NCBI RefSeq assembly: GCF_003755175.1
Contig: NZ_RKHX01000003.1
Coordinates: 186,001-250,000 of the forward strand
Direction: 5' to 3'
Source: Cellulomonas sp. PhB150
Lineage (GTDB): Bacteria; Actinomycetota; Actinomycetes; Actinomycetales; Cellulomonadaceae
DNA: 64,000 nt
Under the pieces are notes generated by a model that was given only the letters and a program-made list of their open reading frames with translations, searched no databases and was not told the DNA's origin. Both the position numbers and the translations under genes were made by a program. Shown piece by piece: positions 1 to 8,428 of the stretch (positions are counted from its first letter, which is position 1; each line of letters begins with the position of its first letter).

Positions 1-1026
1 GGCAACAGCTCCTACGGTCTGGAGCTGGCCCTGACCGTCCGGCTCATCGACTACACGCGCGGCGACCTGTCCGCAGCGCCGCCGGTGACGGACGCGCCCG
101 ACGACCGGACCGGTCCGCTGGCCGCGGTCGACCTGTACGCGGCGACGGCACGCGGCGACGAGGACGTGGTGGCGCGCGCGGCCGCGCTCGAGCCGCTGTG
201 GGCCCGGGACGGCTTCCACGCGCTCGTCGCGGGCGGCTGCGCTGTCGACGCGCTGACCTGGCGCGGCGACCACGAGGACGCCGCGGCCCTCGCGGTGCGG
301 GTCATCGAGTTCCTCAACCGCGCGTGGGACGACTACTTCCTCGGGGGCATCTGGCTCTCGGCCCTCGGCATCGCCGCGCTCGCGGAGGCCGCGGCCGAGG
401 ACCGGCTGCAGGGCCGGGACGCCTCCGCGCGGGTCACGCTCGGCACGGCGCTGCTCGAGCGCGCGCAGGAGACCGCCGAGCGGGGGCGGCCGCGCGGCGG
501 GACGCTCGGGCCCGAGGGGCGGGCCTGGCTGGCCCGCGCGCACGCGGAGCACGGGCGGCTGCTCGGCCCGGCGGGCAACGACCCGGCCCTGTGGACGGCG
601 ACGCTCCACGAGTTCGACTACGGCTACCGGTACGAGGTGGCGCGCACGCGCTACCGGCTCGCGGAGGCCCTGCTCGAGCAGGGCGACCGGGACGCCGCAC
701 GGTCGCACGCGGCGGCGGCACTGGAGGACGCGTCCGCGATGGGCGCCGCGCCGCTCGAGGCCGCGCTCCGGGGACTGTCGCGGCGCGGGCGGCTCTCGCT
801 CGCGGGCATGCGCGAGTCGGGGACCGACGTGCTGACCTCCCGCGAGGCCGAGGTGCTCACGCTCGTCGCGCAGGGACTGTCCAACCGGCAGATCGGCGAC
901 AAGCTGTTCATCTCCGGCAAGACCGTCTCGGTGCACGTCTCGAACCTGCTCGCGAAGCTCGGCGCGTCGGGGCGCGCGGAGGCCGTCTCGATCGCCCACC
1001 AGCGAGGACTCATCGGCAGCTCGTGA
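1..1026 (+). CDS. LuxR-family transcriptional regulator, C-terminal part (5' end outside window)
   Basis: The frame is open from base 1, so this is the end of a longer gene. The last ~65 residues form a LuxR/GerE helix-turn-helix: LTSREAEVLTLVAQGLS, then NRQIGDKLFISGKTVSVHVS, then a final helix ending HQRGLIGSS. The alanine-rich helical stretch before it resembles the TPR-like region of large MalT/LAL-type regulators, but that is inference from composition. An internal GTG at position 85 could give a 313-residue protein, but nothing marks it as a real start. The regulated genes cannot be deduced. The next gene begins 33 bases downstream on the same strand. Confidence 0.85.
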   Translation, partial: GNSSYGLELALTVRLIDYTRGDLSAAPPVTDAPDDRTGPLAAVDLYAATARGDEDVVARAAALEPLWARDGFHALVAGGCAVDALTWRGDHEDAAALAVRVIEFLNRAWDDYFLGGIWLSALGIAALAEAAAEDRLQGRDASARVTLGTALLERAQETAERGRPRGGTLGPEGRAWLARAHAEHGRLLGPAGNDPALWTATLHEFDYGYRYEVARTRYRLAEALLEQGDRDAARSHAAAALEDASAMGAAPLEAALRGLSRRGRLSLAGMRESGTDVLTSREAEVLTLVAQGLSNRQIGDKLFISGKTVSVHVSNLLAKLGASGRAEAVSIAHQRGLIGSS

Positions 1027-1058
1027 CCGTGTCGGTCCGTGGGCCTACGGTGGGCACC

Positions 1059-2126
1059 ATGCCGACGAAGACGCCCGCGGTGGAGCTGGACGTGAACGGC
1101 CGGACCGTGCGCGTGAGCAGCCCGGACAAGGTCTACTTCCCCGAGCGCGGGATCACCAAGCTGCAGGTCGTCGAGTACTTCCTCAGCGTGGGCGACGGGA
1201 TCCTCGGTGCGCTGCTGGACCGGCCGACGACGCTCGAGCGGTGGCCCAAGGGCGTGTTCGAGGGCGCGAAGCTGGCCACCCGGATGGACTCGTCGGGCGA
1301 CGCGTTCTACCAGAAGCGCGTCCCCGCGGGCGCTCCGGACTACGTGAAGACCGCGCGCATCGGGTTCCCGAGCGGCCGCACGGCCGACGAGGTGGCGCCC
1401 AGCGAGGTCGCCGTCGTCGCGTGGGCCGCCAACCTCGGCACCCTCACCTTCCACCCGTGGCCCGTGACGTCGGACGACGTCGACTCCCCCGACCAGCTGC
1501 GCATCGACCTCGACCCGCAGCCCGGTACGGACTTCTCCGACGCCGCGCGCGTCGCGCCGCACGTGCGCGAGCTGCTCGCGGAGCACGGCATGGAAGGGAC
1601 GCCCAAGACGTCGGGCGGGCGCGGGATCCACATCTTCGTCCCCATCGAGCCACGCTGGTCGTTCGTCGACGCGCGCCGCGCCACCATCGCGCTCGGCCGC
1701 GAGCTGGAGCGGCGGATGCCCGACGAGGTCACGATGAAGTGGTGGAAGGAGGAGCGGGGGGTCAAGATCTTCGTCGACTACAACCAGATGGCGCGCGACC
1801 GGACGATCGCCTCGGCGTACTCCATCCGCTCCAACCCCCGAGCGACCGTCTCCGCGCCCCTGACCTGGGACGAGGTCGCGGACGTCCACCCGGACGACTT
1901 CGACGTGCTGTCCATGCCGGCCCGGTTCGCCGCGGTGGGCGACCTGTTCGCCCCGCTGGTCGCGCACGCCGCCCCGCGCTGCTCGCTGGAGTCCGCGCTC
2001 GAGCTCGCCGACCGGCAGGAGACGGACGACGGTCACGGCGACCTGCCCTACCCGCCGGAGTACCCGAAGATGCCGGGCGAGCCCAAGCGGGTCCAGCCGA
2101 GCAAGGACCGTGACCGACCCCGCTGA
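1059..2126 (+). CDS. LigD-type DNA primase-polymerase, stand-alone
   Basis: This 355-residue protein matches the polymerase module of the bacterial NHEJ ligase LigD (archaeo-eukaryotic primase fold), which adds or fills in nucleotides at double-strand breaks. Visible motifs: DLDPQPGTDF near residues 149-158 (catalytic aspartates), TSGGRGIHIFVP near 183-194, and the late block DYNQMARDRTIASAYSIR. The N-terminal VYFPERGITK is also typical. No ligase or phosphoesterase domain and no ku gene is attached or nearby, so this is the split, polymerase-only form common in actinobacteria. The ATG at 1059 is chosen because the open frame upstream is antisense-like noise over the LuxR gene. The end overlaps the next gene by 17 bases, which suggests co-transcription. 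Confidence 0.88.
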   Translation: MPTKTPAVELDVNGRTVRVSSPDKVYFPERGITKLQVVEYFLSVGDGILGALLDRPTTLERWPKGVFEGAKLATRMDSSGDAFYQKRVPAGAPDYVKTARIGFPSGRTADEVAPSEVAVVAWAANLGTLTFHPWPVTSDDVDSPDQLRIDLDPQPGTDFSDAARVAPHVRELLAEHGMEGTPKTSGGRGIHIFVPIEPRWSFVDARRATIALGRELERRMPDEVTMKWWKEERGVKIFVDYNQMARDRTIASAYSIRSNPRATVSAPLTWDEVADVHPDDFDVLSMPARFAAVGDLFAPLVAHAAPRCSLESALELADRQETDDGHGDLPYPPEYPKMPGEPKRVQPSKDRDRPR

Positions 2127-3528
2127 GGCGCCGGCCTACGCCTCCGCCCGGGGGCGCTGGGTGCTGCTGGCCACCGTGCTCGGCTCGGCGATCGCGTTCA
2201 TCGACGCGACCGTCGTCACGATCGCGCTGCCGCGCATCGCCGAGGACCTGGACGCGTCGACCGGCGACCTGCAGTGGACGGTCAACGGGTACGCCCTGAC
2301 CCTGGCCGCCTTCCTGCTGCTCGGCGGGTCGCTCGGCGACCGGTTCGGGCGGCGACGGGTCTTCCTGGTGGGCGTCGTGTGGTTCGGCGTCGCGTCGGTG
2401 CTCTGCGCGGTGGCGCCCGGGATCGGTGCGCTGATCGCCGCGCGCGTGCTGCAGGGCGTCGGCGGCGCGCTGCTCACGCCCGGATCGCTCGCGATCATCC
2501 AGTCGACGTTCGTCGGCGAGGACCGGGCCCGGGCCATCGGCGCGTGGTCCGGGTTGTCCGGCGTCGCCGGCGCCATCGCTCCGTTCCTGGGCGGCTGGAT
2601 CGTCGAGCTCGCGTCGTGGCGGTGGATCTTCGCGATCAACGTCCCCCTCGTGCTGCTCGTCGTGGTCGTCGCGGTGCGCCACGTGCCGGAGTCGATGGAC
2701 CCGACCGCGGTCAGGCGGCTCGACATCGGCGGGACGGTGCTGGGGGCGCTGGGGCTCGCCGGGCTGACCTACGGGTTCACAGCGTGGACCGACCACGGCT
2801 CGGCGGACGCGGTCGTCGTCGTCACCCTCGTCGGCGGCCTGCTCGCGCTGGCGGCGTTCGTCGTCGTCGAGGACCACCACCCCGCGCCGCTGCTCCCGCC
2901 CGCGCTGTTCCGCTGGCGCCCGTTCGCCGGGGTCAACGGGGCGACGCTGCTCATCTACGCCGCGGTGTCCGGGCTGTTCTTCTTCCTCGTCGTGACGCTG
3001 CAGGTGGTCGCCGGCTACTCGCCGCTCGCCGCCGGGCTCGCGCCGCTGCCCGTGACGGTCCTCATGTGGCTGCTCTCGCCACGGATGGGGGCACTGGGGG
3101 TACGGCTCGGGCCCCGGCTGCCGATGACCGTCGGGCCCGTGATCTGCGGGGTCGGAGCGGTGCTGCTCGCCGGCATCTCCACGTCGGCGCCCTACCTGAC
3201 CGCGGTGCTGCCCGGCGTCGCGCTGTTCGGGCTCGGGCTCTCGTTCACCGTGGCGCCGCTGACCACCACGGCCCTGGCCGCCGCGCCCGACCACCTGGCG
3301 GGCGTGGCCAGCGGCGTCAACAACGCCGTCGCGCGCATCGCCAGCCTGCTGGCGATCGCGGTCCTGCCGCTCGCCGCGGGCGTCGGCTCCTCGCTGACCG
3401 ACCCGGTGACGCTCGCCCCGGCCCACCGCACGGCGATGATCGTGTGCGCCGGGCTGCTCGTCTCGGGCGCCCTCGTCGCCTTCGCCACGATCCCCCGCAC
3501 GGCCGCGGCGGTCCGACCGACCGAGTGA
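2110..3528 (+). CDS. MFS transporter, DHA2 (EmrB/QacA-like) family
   Basis: A 472-residue integral membrane protein with the hydrophobic pattern of a 14-helix drug:proton antiporter. Helix 1 contains the family's D-x-T-x-V motif (FIDATVVTIALPRIAEDL). Motif A is GGSLGDRFGRRR at about residues 72-83, and the motif C region is QGVGGALLTPGS. The GTG start at 2110 lies inside the end of the primase-polymerase gene. Substrate cannot be told from sequence; export of drugs or small toxic compounds is the family role. No regulator of the TetR or MarR type is adjacent. A weak 7-bp hairpin (3541-3562) follows the stop. Confidence 0.88.
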   Translation: MTDPAEAPAYASARGRWVLLATVLGSAIAFIDATVVTIALPRIAEDLDASTGDLQWTVNGYALTLAAFLLLGGSLGDRFGRRRVFLVGVVWFGVASVLCAVAPGIGALIAARVLQGVGGALLTPGSLAIIQSTFVGEDRARAIGAWSGLSGVAGAIAPFLGGWIVELASWRWIFAINVPLVLLVVVVAVRHVPESMDPTAVRRLDIGGTVLGALGLAGLTYGFTAWTDHGSADAVVVVTLVGGLLALAAFVVVEDHHPAPLLPPALFRWRPFAGVNGATLLIYAAVSGLFFFLVVTLQVVAGYSPLAAGLAPLPVTVLMWLLSPRMGALGVRLGPRLPMTVGPVICGVGAVLLAGISTSAPYLTAVLPGVALFGLGLSFTVAPLTTTALAAAPDHLAGVASGVNNAVARIASLLAIAVLPLAAGVGSSLTDPVTLAPAHRTAMIVCAGLLVSGALVAFATIPRTAAAVRPTE

Positions 3529-3630
3529 GTTCCGCGCTGCGGCGCAGGTCAGACGCTGCGCCATCGCCCGTCCGGTGGAACCACCGGCGCGCCGCTCAAG
3601 ACCGGCGTCCAGGACGCCGATCCTTAGTCC

Positions 3631-4551
3631 ATGGTGCCCGCTCCCGTCGTCGTGGGAATGCGCCCCCTCGCAGCGTCCGAGGAGGCACACCTCGACCGAC
3701 TCCGTGACTTCCTGACCGCCAGCCGCGTCGACGTCACGGACCCCCGCGCGCTCGGCGCCCTGGTCGACGCACAGCTCTCCCGCTGGCAGTCCGCCGGCGC
3801 GGGCGAGCTGCCCGACGGGATGCTCGCGGCGTTCGGCGTCGGCATCGGCGACCTGGTCCGTGCCGCGGCGCCCGGTGCCCACTGGGTGCTGCGCACCTCC
3901 GCCGAGCGACCCGGCCCCGCCCTGCTTGCCGCCGAGGGCAGCGCCGCCGTCGTGCCGCTCGACGACGTGCGCTCGCGCTGGGCGGCCGGGACGCGCGACT
4001 GGGTACCGGGCTACGTCTCCGCCGCCGCGCAGCACCTGGCCGGGTCCGTCGCCGACGCGCCTGCCGGCGTCGCCTCCGCTCCCGACGCCGGCCCCGCGCC
4101 GCTGCCGGTGCACGCGCCGCAGAGCACCGCGATGCCGAGCCGCCGCGCGTCGCGCATCCCCCGACCGCGCATCCCCGCCGACCTGCCGGTGCCCCCCTCC
4201 GTGCCCGTGCAGATCCTCGCGCTCCGGTCGCTCGACCGCGCGCTCGAGGTCGCGTGCGCGAGCGCCGACCCGACGCGCCTCGCCTTCTACGCGCTCGAGA
4301 CCGACGGCATCCTGCGCCCGGTCGCCGACCTGCCGGCCGCCCGCGCCGCGGTGACCGCGTCGGGCGCCGACCGTGCCGCGGTGATCTGGGTCGCGGGCCT
4401 GGACGACGAGGGCCACGTGGCCGACGCGCCCCCGGCGGTCCTGGTCGAGGCCGGCGAGATCGGTGTCGCGACGCTCGTCGTCGGCCACCGCTTCACGACC
4501 ACGCCGGTCGAAGACCTCGTCATCGTCGGCCAGGGCGCGCCGCTGCTGTAG
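3631..4551 (+). CDS. DUF3806-like protein of unknown function
   Basis: A 306-residue protein without signal peptide or membrane helix. Residues ~10-130 resemble the DUF3806 pattern: an aspartate/alanine-rich helical start, LGALVDAQLSRWQ, then FGVGIGDLV with HWVLRT and DDVRSRW. That match is from memory of the family, not a search. A Pro/Ala-rich linker (~140-195) leads to a second folded region of alternating hydrophobic strands (PVQILALRSLDRALEVACAS to the C-terminus). The start could also be the ATG at 3658. It is convergent with the next gene, with ten bases between the stops. Confidence 0.6.
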   Translation: MVPAPVVVGMRPLAASEEAHLDRLRDFLTASRVDVTDPRALGALVDAQLSRWQSAGAGELPDGMLAAFGVGIGDLVRAAAPGAHWVLRTSAERPGPALLAAEGSAAVVPLDDVRSRWAAGTRDWVPGYVSAAAQHLAGSVADAPAGVASAPDAGPAPLPVHAPQSTAMPSRRASRIPRPRIPADLPVPPSVPVQILALRSLDRALEVACASADPTRLAFYALETDGILRPVADLPAARAAVTASGADRAAVIWVAGLDDEGHVADAPPAVLVEAGEIGVATLVVGHRFTTTPVEDLVIVGQGAPLL

Positions 4552-4561
4552 CCCCGTCGGG

Positions 4562-4855
4562 TCAGTGGCGCAGGGCGTACCAACGGGCGCCGAAGCGACG
4601 GGTGACGCTGCGGCCGCTGATGTCGGCGAGCTCGTCGAGCCGCGCGAGCACCGCCCAGCCGACCTGGCGGGCCGTGGGGTCGTCGGGCGCGTCGAACCGG
4701 ATCGTCACGCGCGCCTCGCCGCGCACGACGCCGAGGTCGAACGCCTCCACGACCACTCGCTCCTGCGCGACCGCGACCGCCTCGGGCAGCACGTCGGCCG
4801 GGTCGGTGCCCGGCTGCAGCAGCCCGACGGCAGCACGGACTCGGTAGGACGGCAC
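4562..4855 (-). CDS. Small conserved-looking protein of unknown function
   Basis: A 97-residue soluble protein, not recognised. It begins MPSYRVRAAVGLLQPGTDPADVLPEA and has alternating strand-like segments (RVVVEAFDLGVVRGEARVTIRF). It ends with an Arg/Trp-rich tail RRFGARWYALRH. No signal peptide, helix-turn-helix or metal motif is seen. Codon use matches the neighbours, supporting a real gene. It ends ten bases from the convergent DUF3806-like gene and is divergent from the arr-type gene. Confidence 0.6.
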   Translation of the reverse strand: MPSYRVRAAVGLLQPGTDPADVLPEAVAVAQERVVVEAFDLGVVRGEARVTIRFDAPDDPTARQVGWAVLARLDELADISGRSVTRRFGARWYALRH

Positions 4856-4971
4856 GCGCTCATCCTCCCCCGCAGAGCCGGCTCGTCGGTTCTGCGGGCC
4901 ACGGCGACTGCGAGCGGGGCACGGTTCGCGGGAGGATGGCAGAGGAACGACGGCGACGCACGGGGGGACGT

Positions 4972-5400
4972 ATGAGCGAGGGACCGACGCCGTTCGAGGT
5001 GCACGAGTCGGGTGCGTACTTCCACGGGACGAAGGCCGACCTCAGCGTCGGCGACCTGCTCGTGCCCGGCCGACGCTCCAACTTCGGCGGTGGGCGCACC
5101 GCCGGGCACGTGTACGTGACCATGACGCTCGACGCCGCCTCCTGGGGGGCCGAGCTCGCCCAGGGCGAGGGCCGGGGGCGGATCTACGTCGTCGAGCCCA
5201 CCGGCCCCCTCGAGGACGACCCCAACGTGACCGACAAGAAGTTCCCGGGCAACCCGACGCGGTCCTACCGCTCGAAGGCTCCCGTGCGGGTCGTCGGCGA
5301 GGTCGAGGGCTGGGTGGGGCACCCGGCGGAGCAGGTGCAGGCCATGCGCGACCGCGTGGCGGATCTCGCTCGCCTAGGCTCGGAGGACATCGACGACTGA
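4972..5400 (+). CDS. arr: Rifamycin ADP-ribosyltransferase (Arr family)
   Basis: A 142-residue protein that follows the mycobacterial Arr pattern throughout: FEVHESGAYFHGTKADL at the N-terminus, VPGRRSNFGGGR, HVYVTMTLDAASWGAELA, GEGRGRIYVVEP, and the signature EDDPNVTDKKFPGNPTRSYR. Arr enzymes use NAD+ to ADP-ribosylate the ansa hydroxyl of rifamycins and block RNA-polymerase binding. The ATG at 4972 is preferred because a G-rich ribosome-binding site (CGGGGGGACGT) precedes it and known members start at this point; an upstream ATG at 4936 has no room for one. The gene sits among housekeeping genes without mobile elements, so it looks intrinsic rather than newly acquired. Confidence 0.92.
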   Translation: MSEGPTPFEVHESGAYFHGTKADLSVGDLLVPGRRSNFGGGRTAGHVYVTMTLDAASWGAELAQGEGRGRIYVVEPTGPLEDDPNVTDKKFPGNPTRSYRSKAPVRVVGEVEGWVGHPAEQVQAMRDRVADLARLGSEDIDD

Positions 5401-5422
5401 CCACGAACCGTGGGAGCACCCT

Positions 5423-5878
5423 TTGGCCAGCACACCCGCGTGGAAGCCCGCCGAGGCCGTCCAGGGCGGTCGCGCGTTCACCACGACGATCGCGGACGTC
5501 GACGTCCTGGTGACCTTCGCGGGTGACGCCACCGGCGCGCTCGCTGGTGAGTGGACCGTCCGGGACGCGGACGACGACACCACCCTGCTGACCGGGTTCG
5601 ACCCGGCACTCGCGGGCACGCGCTCGGCGGTCCAGATCTTCGCGTCGCTGGTCTCCGTCGCGGACCAGCTCACCCCGCTGCTGGTCCCGGAGCCCGTCGC
5701 GACGCCGCTCGTGGTCGAGTACACGGTCGTCAAGCTCGCCGCGCACGACGACGACTTGGTGTTCGCGCAGACCGTCGCCGCGACCTTGGGTGAGCACGCC
5801 GCGGACGGGTGGCGGCTGGTCTGCGTGGACAACCTGTGGGCCTACCTCGAGCGGCCGGACGCACGCTCCGACCGGTAG
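5423..5878 (+). CDS. Unknown soluble protein, TTG start
   Basis: A 151-residue protein, not recognised. The TTG start at 5423 is supported by GGGAG about eight bases upstream and by the proximity of the arr stop (22 bases), which suggests co-transcription with arr. The N-terminal half is strand-rich (GRAFTTTIADVDVLVTFAG, GALAGEWTVRDADDDT). The C-terminal half contains EYTVVKLAAHDDDLVFAQTV and the segment DGWRLVCVDNLWAYLERP. No catalytic motif or signal peptide is seen. The transcript runs into the hairpin at 5924-5967. Confidence 0.6.
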   Translation: MASTPAWKPAEAVQGGRAFTTTIADVDVLVTFAGDATGALAGEWTVRDADDDTTLLTGFDPALAGTRSAVQIFASLVSVADQLTPLLVPEPVATPLVVEYTVVKLAAHDDDLVFAQTVAATLGEHAADGWRLVCVDNLWAYLERPDARSDR

Positions 5879-5923
5879 CGGCGCCTGGTGACCGGTCGCA
5901 TCCGCGGGTCATTCTCGGTGTCG

Positions 5924-5967
5924 ACGAAGGCCCCGCACCAGCGTTGCTGCTGGTACGGGGCCTTCGT
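5924..5967. terminator. Strong hairpin terminator, probably bidirectional
   Basis: Arms ACGAAGGCCCCG (5924-5935) and CGGGGCCTTCGT (5956-5967) are exact complements. An inner stem ACCAGC/GCTGGT closes a six-base loop at 5943-5948. It lies immediately after the 3' end of the tRNA-Thr gene (minus strand) and after the plus-strand gene ending at 5878, so it can serve both. No long T tract is present, as is usual in high-GC actinobacteria. Confidence 0.85.
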
Positions 5968-5969
5968 GG

Positions 5970-6045
5970 TGGAGCCGCCTAAGAGAATCGAACTCTTGAC
6001 CTTCTCATTACGAGTGAGACGCTCTGCCGACTGAGCTAAGGCGGC
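5970..6045 (-). tRNA. tRNA-Thr (anticodon CGU)
   Basis: The minus strand folds as a complete cloverleaf. The acceptor GCCGCCT pairs with AGGCGGC, the D arm is GCTCAGTCGGCAGAGC, and the anticodon stem TCTCA/TGAGA encloses loop CTCGTAA with anticodon CGT. The T arm is AAGAG-TTCGATT-CTCTT. The 3' CCA is encoded (5970-5972), so the mature end is at 5970. It decodes ACG, a preferred threonine codon in this GC-rich DNA. Confidence 0.96.
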
Positions 6046-6118
6046 ATCGTCGGGATCCGTGGACCTCGGCGAGCCCGCTTACTGTACCTGGCCGACCCCC
6101 GGCACTCCAAAGCGAGCG

Positions 6119-8332
6119 TCAGGGCGTGTAGACGTTCGGCTTGGCCGGCAGCGCGAACGGCGTCCCGAGGAAGAACCCGGGGTGCGGCGGCTGGTTGTAC
6201 GCGGTGTTCTGCCAGGCGATGGCGGTCCGGTACTGCTGGTCGTGCAGGAGGGTCCACACGCGCGTCGTGGTGGCGATCGGCGTCGCGTAGATCCGCAGCG
6301 CCGAGTCGTCGGAGGTCGCCCAGACGACCTCCTCGCGCCAGTCGCCGAACAGGTCGCCCGAGAGCACGGGGGTCGCCTTCGTCGAGTTGTTCGAGTGCAC
6401 CCCCGACGCGGTCAGCAGGCGGGTGTCGCCGCCGGTGCCGTACTTGTCGATGCGCGTGCCGTCGAGCAGCTCGCGCGACGTGTCGGCGTCCCAGTAGGCC
6501 AGGAAGTTCGTCGAGCTCGGCTTGCGACCGATCGCGGCGCCAGTGGTGTCGCGCAGCTGGGAGTCGCTCGACGACCAGGACTCCGCCCCCGGGCTCCCGG
6601 GGTAGACGTCGTCGGAGACGCCGCGTCCGTTGTCACCGGTGGCCGCGGTCTTCCACAGGATCTGGCCCGTCCTCGCGTCCGCCATCCACGAGTCGGGCTG
6701 GCTCGCGTCCTCCGTCACCTTGAAGTACTCCAGGCCAGGGCGGCTCGGGATCAGGTCGCCGAGGTGGGCGGCGTCGCCGTGCCCCGTCCGGGTGTTCCAC
6801 AGCGGCCTGCCGTCGTCGTCGATCGCGGCCGCTCCGTAGACGATCTCCTGCTTGCCGTCCTGGTCGACGTCGGCCGTGACGAGCGCGTGGTTGCCCTGGC
6901 CTGCGTAGGTGCTGTTCCCCGAGGCGTTGGAGTCGAACGACCACCGCTGGGTGAGCTTGCCGTCGCGGTAGTCCCACGCGGTGACGACAGCCCGCGTGTA
7001 GTAGCCGCGCGCCATGATGATCGACGGGCGCTTGCCATCGAGGTAGGCGGTGCCCGCGAGGAACCGGTCCACGCGGTTGCCGTAGCTGTCGCCCCAGCTG
7101 GACACCGTGCCGCGCGGCGGGACGAAGCTCGTCGTGGCCAGGATCGCACCCGTGCGGCCGTTGAAGACCGTGAAGTACTCCGGCCCGCTCAGCACGTAGC
7201 CCGACGCGTTGCGGTGGTCGGCGTTCGCGTCGCCGATCACCTGTCCCGTGCCGGAGCGCGTCCCGTCCGCCGTCTTCACGGCGACCTCGGCCCTGCCGTC
7301 GCCGTCGTAGTCGTAGACCTGGAACTGCGTGTAGTGCGCGCCGGCCCGGATGTTGCGGCCCAGGTCGATGCGCCACAGCCGCGTGCCGTCCAGCTCGTAC
7401 GCGTCGAGGTAGACGTTGCCCGTCACCCCGGACTGCGAGTTGTCCTTCGCGTTGGTCGGGTCCCACTTGAGGACGACCTCGAGCCGGCCGTCGCCGTCGA
7501 CGTCCCCGACGCTGCCGTCGTTCGCGGTGTAGTCCGCGCCCGGCTTCGAGATGGGCACGTCGAGGTAGCCGCTGCCGAAGGTCAGCGACGTCTCCGACGC
7601 GGCCTGCTCCACGCCGTTCACGACGGCCCGGACCGTGTACGTGGCGCTGGCCGCGGCACCGGCGTCGAGGTAGTTCGTCGACGCCGTGATCGGGCCCGCG
7701 ATCTTGGTGCCGGAGCGGTAGACGTTGAACCCGGTGGTCGCGGCCTCGGTGCCGAGCAGCCGCCACTGCACCAGGTTGCCACTGCCGGAGCGGACGCTGA
7801 TGAGGCCGCGGTCGAGCTTCTCCGCCTGCCACGCGCCCGCGGCGGGCGGCGTCGTGGCGGTGGGCGTGGGGGTGGGAGTGGGGGTGGGCGTGGGCGTCGG
7901 GGTGGGCGTGGGGGTCGGGGCGGTCCCGCCCGTGCAGGTCGTCCCGTTGAGCGCGAACGACGACGGCACCGGGTTGCTGCCCGACCACGACCCGTTGAAC
8001 CCGAACGACGTGCTGGCCCCGGTCGCGAGGCCGCCGTTGTACGACACGTTCCTCGCGGTGACGACCGCCCCGCTCTGCGTCGTCGTCGCGTTCCACGCCT
8101 GCGTGACGCTCTGGCCGGCACCGAACGCCCAGGTCAGCGTCCAGCCCGTCACGGCGTCGCCGAGGTTGGTGACCTTGACGTCCGCCCCGAAGCCGCCGCC
8201 CCACGAGCTGGTCACGGTGTAGTCGACGCGGCACCCGGGGGCCGCCGCGGCCGGTTGCGCGAGGGCGACGGCAGCGCCGGCGGCCAGCGTCGCGGCCATC
8301 AGCCACGGGAGCGCGGTGCGGGGACGGGTCAT
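6119..8332 (-). CDS. Secreted rhamnogalacturonan lyase (PL11) with N-terminal CBM2
   Basis: A 737-residue secreted enzyme. Residues 1-31 are a signal peptide ending AQPAAAA. Residues ~32-138 form a family 2 carbohydrate-binding module (CRVDYTVTSSWGGGFGADV, GWTLTWAFGAGQ, SFGFNGSWSGSNPVPSSFAL, closing Cys). A Pro-Thr repeat linker follows (~142-165). From ~172 to the end lies the PL11 catalytic region, starting EKLDRGLISVRSGSGNLVQW, with repeated Asp-rich calcium-type loops such as DVDGDGRLEV and DYDGDGRAEV. PL11 enzymes cleave the rhamnose-galacturonate backbone of pectic rhamnogalacturonan I by beta-elimination. A clear AGGAGG lies just upstream of the ATG at 8332. It appears monocistronic. 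Confidence 0.92.
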   Translation of the reverse strand: MTRPRTALPWLMAATLAAGAAVALAQPAAAAPGCRVDYTVTSSWGGGFGADVKVTNLGDAVTGWTLTWAFGAGQSVTQAWNATTTQSGAVVTARNVSYNGGLATGASTSFGFNGSWSGSNPVPSSFALNGTTCTGGTAPTPTPTPTPTPTPTPTPTPTATTPPAAGAWQAEKLDRGLISVRSGSGNLVQWRLLGTEAATTGFNVYRSGTKIAGPITASTNYLDAGAAASATYTVRAVVNGVEQAASETSLTFGSGYLDVPISKPGADYTANDGSVGDVDGDGRLEVVLKWDPTNAKDNSQSGVTGNVYLDAYELDGTRLWRIDLGRNIRAGAHYTQFQVYDYDGDGRAEVAVKTADGTRSGTGQVIGDANADHRNASGYVLSGPEYFTVFNGRTGAILATTSFVPPRGTVSSWGDSYGNRVDRFLAGTAYLDGKRPSIIMARGYYTRAVVTAWDYRDGKLTQRWSFDSNASGNSTYAGQGNHALVTADVDQDGKQEIVYGAAAIDDDGRPLWNTRTGHGDAAHLGDLIPSRPGLEYFKVTEDASQPDSWMADARTGQILWKTAATGDNGRGVSDDVYPGSPGAESWSSSDSQLRDTTGAAIGRKPSSTNFLAYWDADTSRELLDGTRIDKYGTGGDTRLLTASGVHSNNSTKATPVLSGDLFGDWREEVVWATSDDSALRIYATPIATTTRVWTLLHDQQYRTAIAWQNTAYNQPPHPGFFLGTPFALPAKPNVYTP

Positions 8333-8428
8333 GGCGTGCCTCCTGGCAGTGCGGCCCGACGACGATGTCGGGTGAGCCAGGAGGGACGCTAGGTGGCGAT
8401 CACCCGGCGGACCACCGCGCGAAACCTT

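Noticed and set aside
198..1058. Upstream extension of the LigD polymerase frame through the LuxR gene
   Set aside because: The translation is Arg/Gly/Ala-rich noise; the conserved protein begins at 1059.
3541..3562. GGCGCAG/CTGCGCC hairpin after the DHA2 exporter gene
   Set aside because: A seven-base stem with no T tract; too weak to list as a terminator.
5970..6045. tRNA-Thr as an integration (att) site
   Set aside because: No integrase and no second copy of the tRNA 3' end was seen in the flanking region.
7850..7925. Repetitive GT-rich tract resembling a repeat array
   Set aside because: It encodes the Pro-Thr linker between CBM2 and the PL11 domain; no spacers, so not CRISPR.
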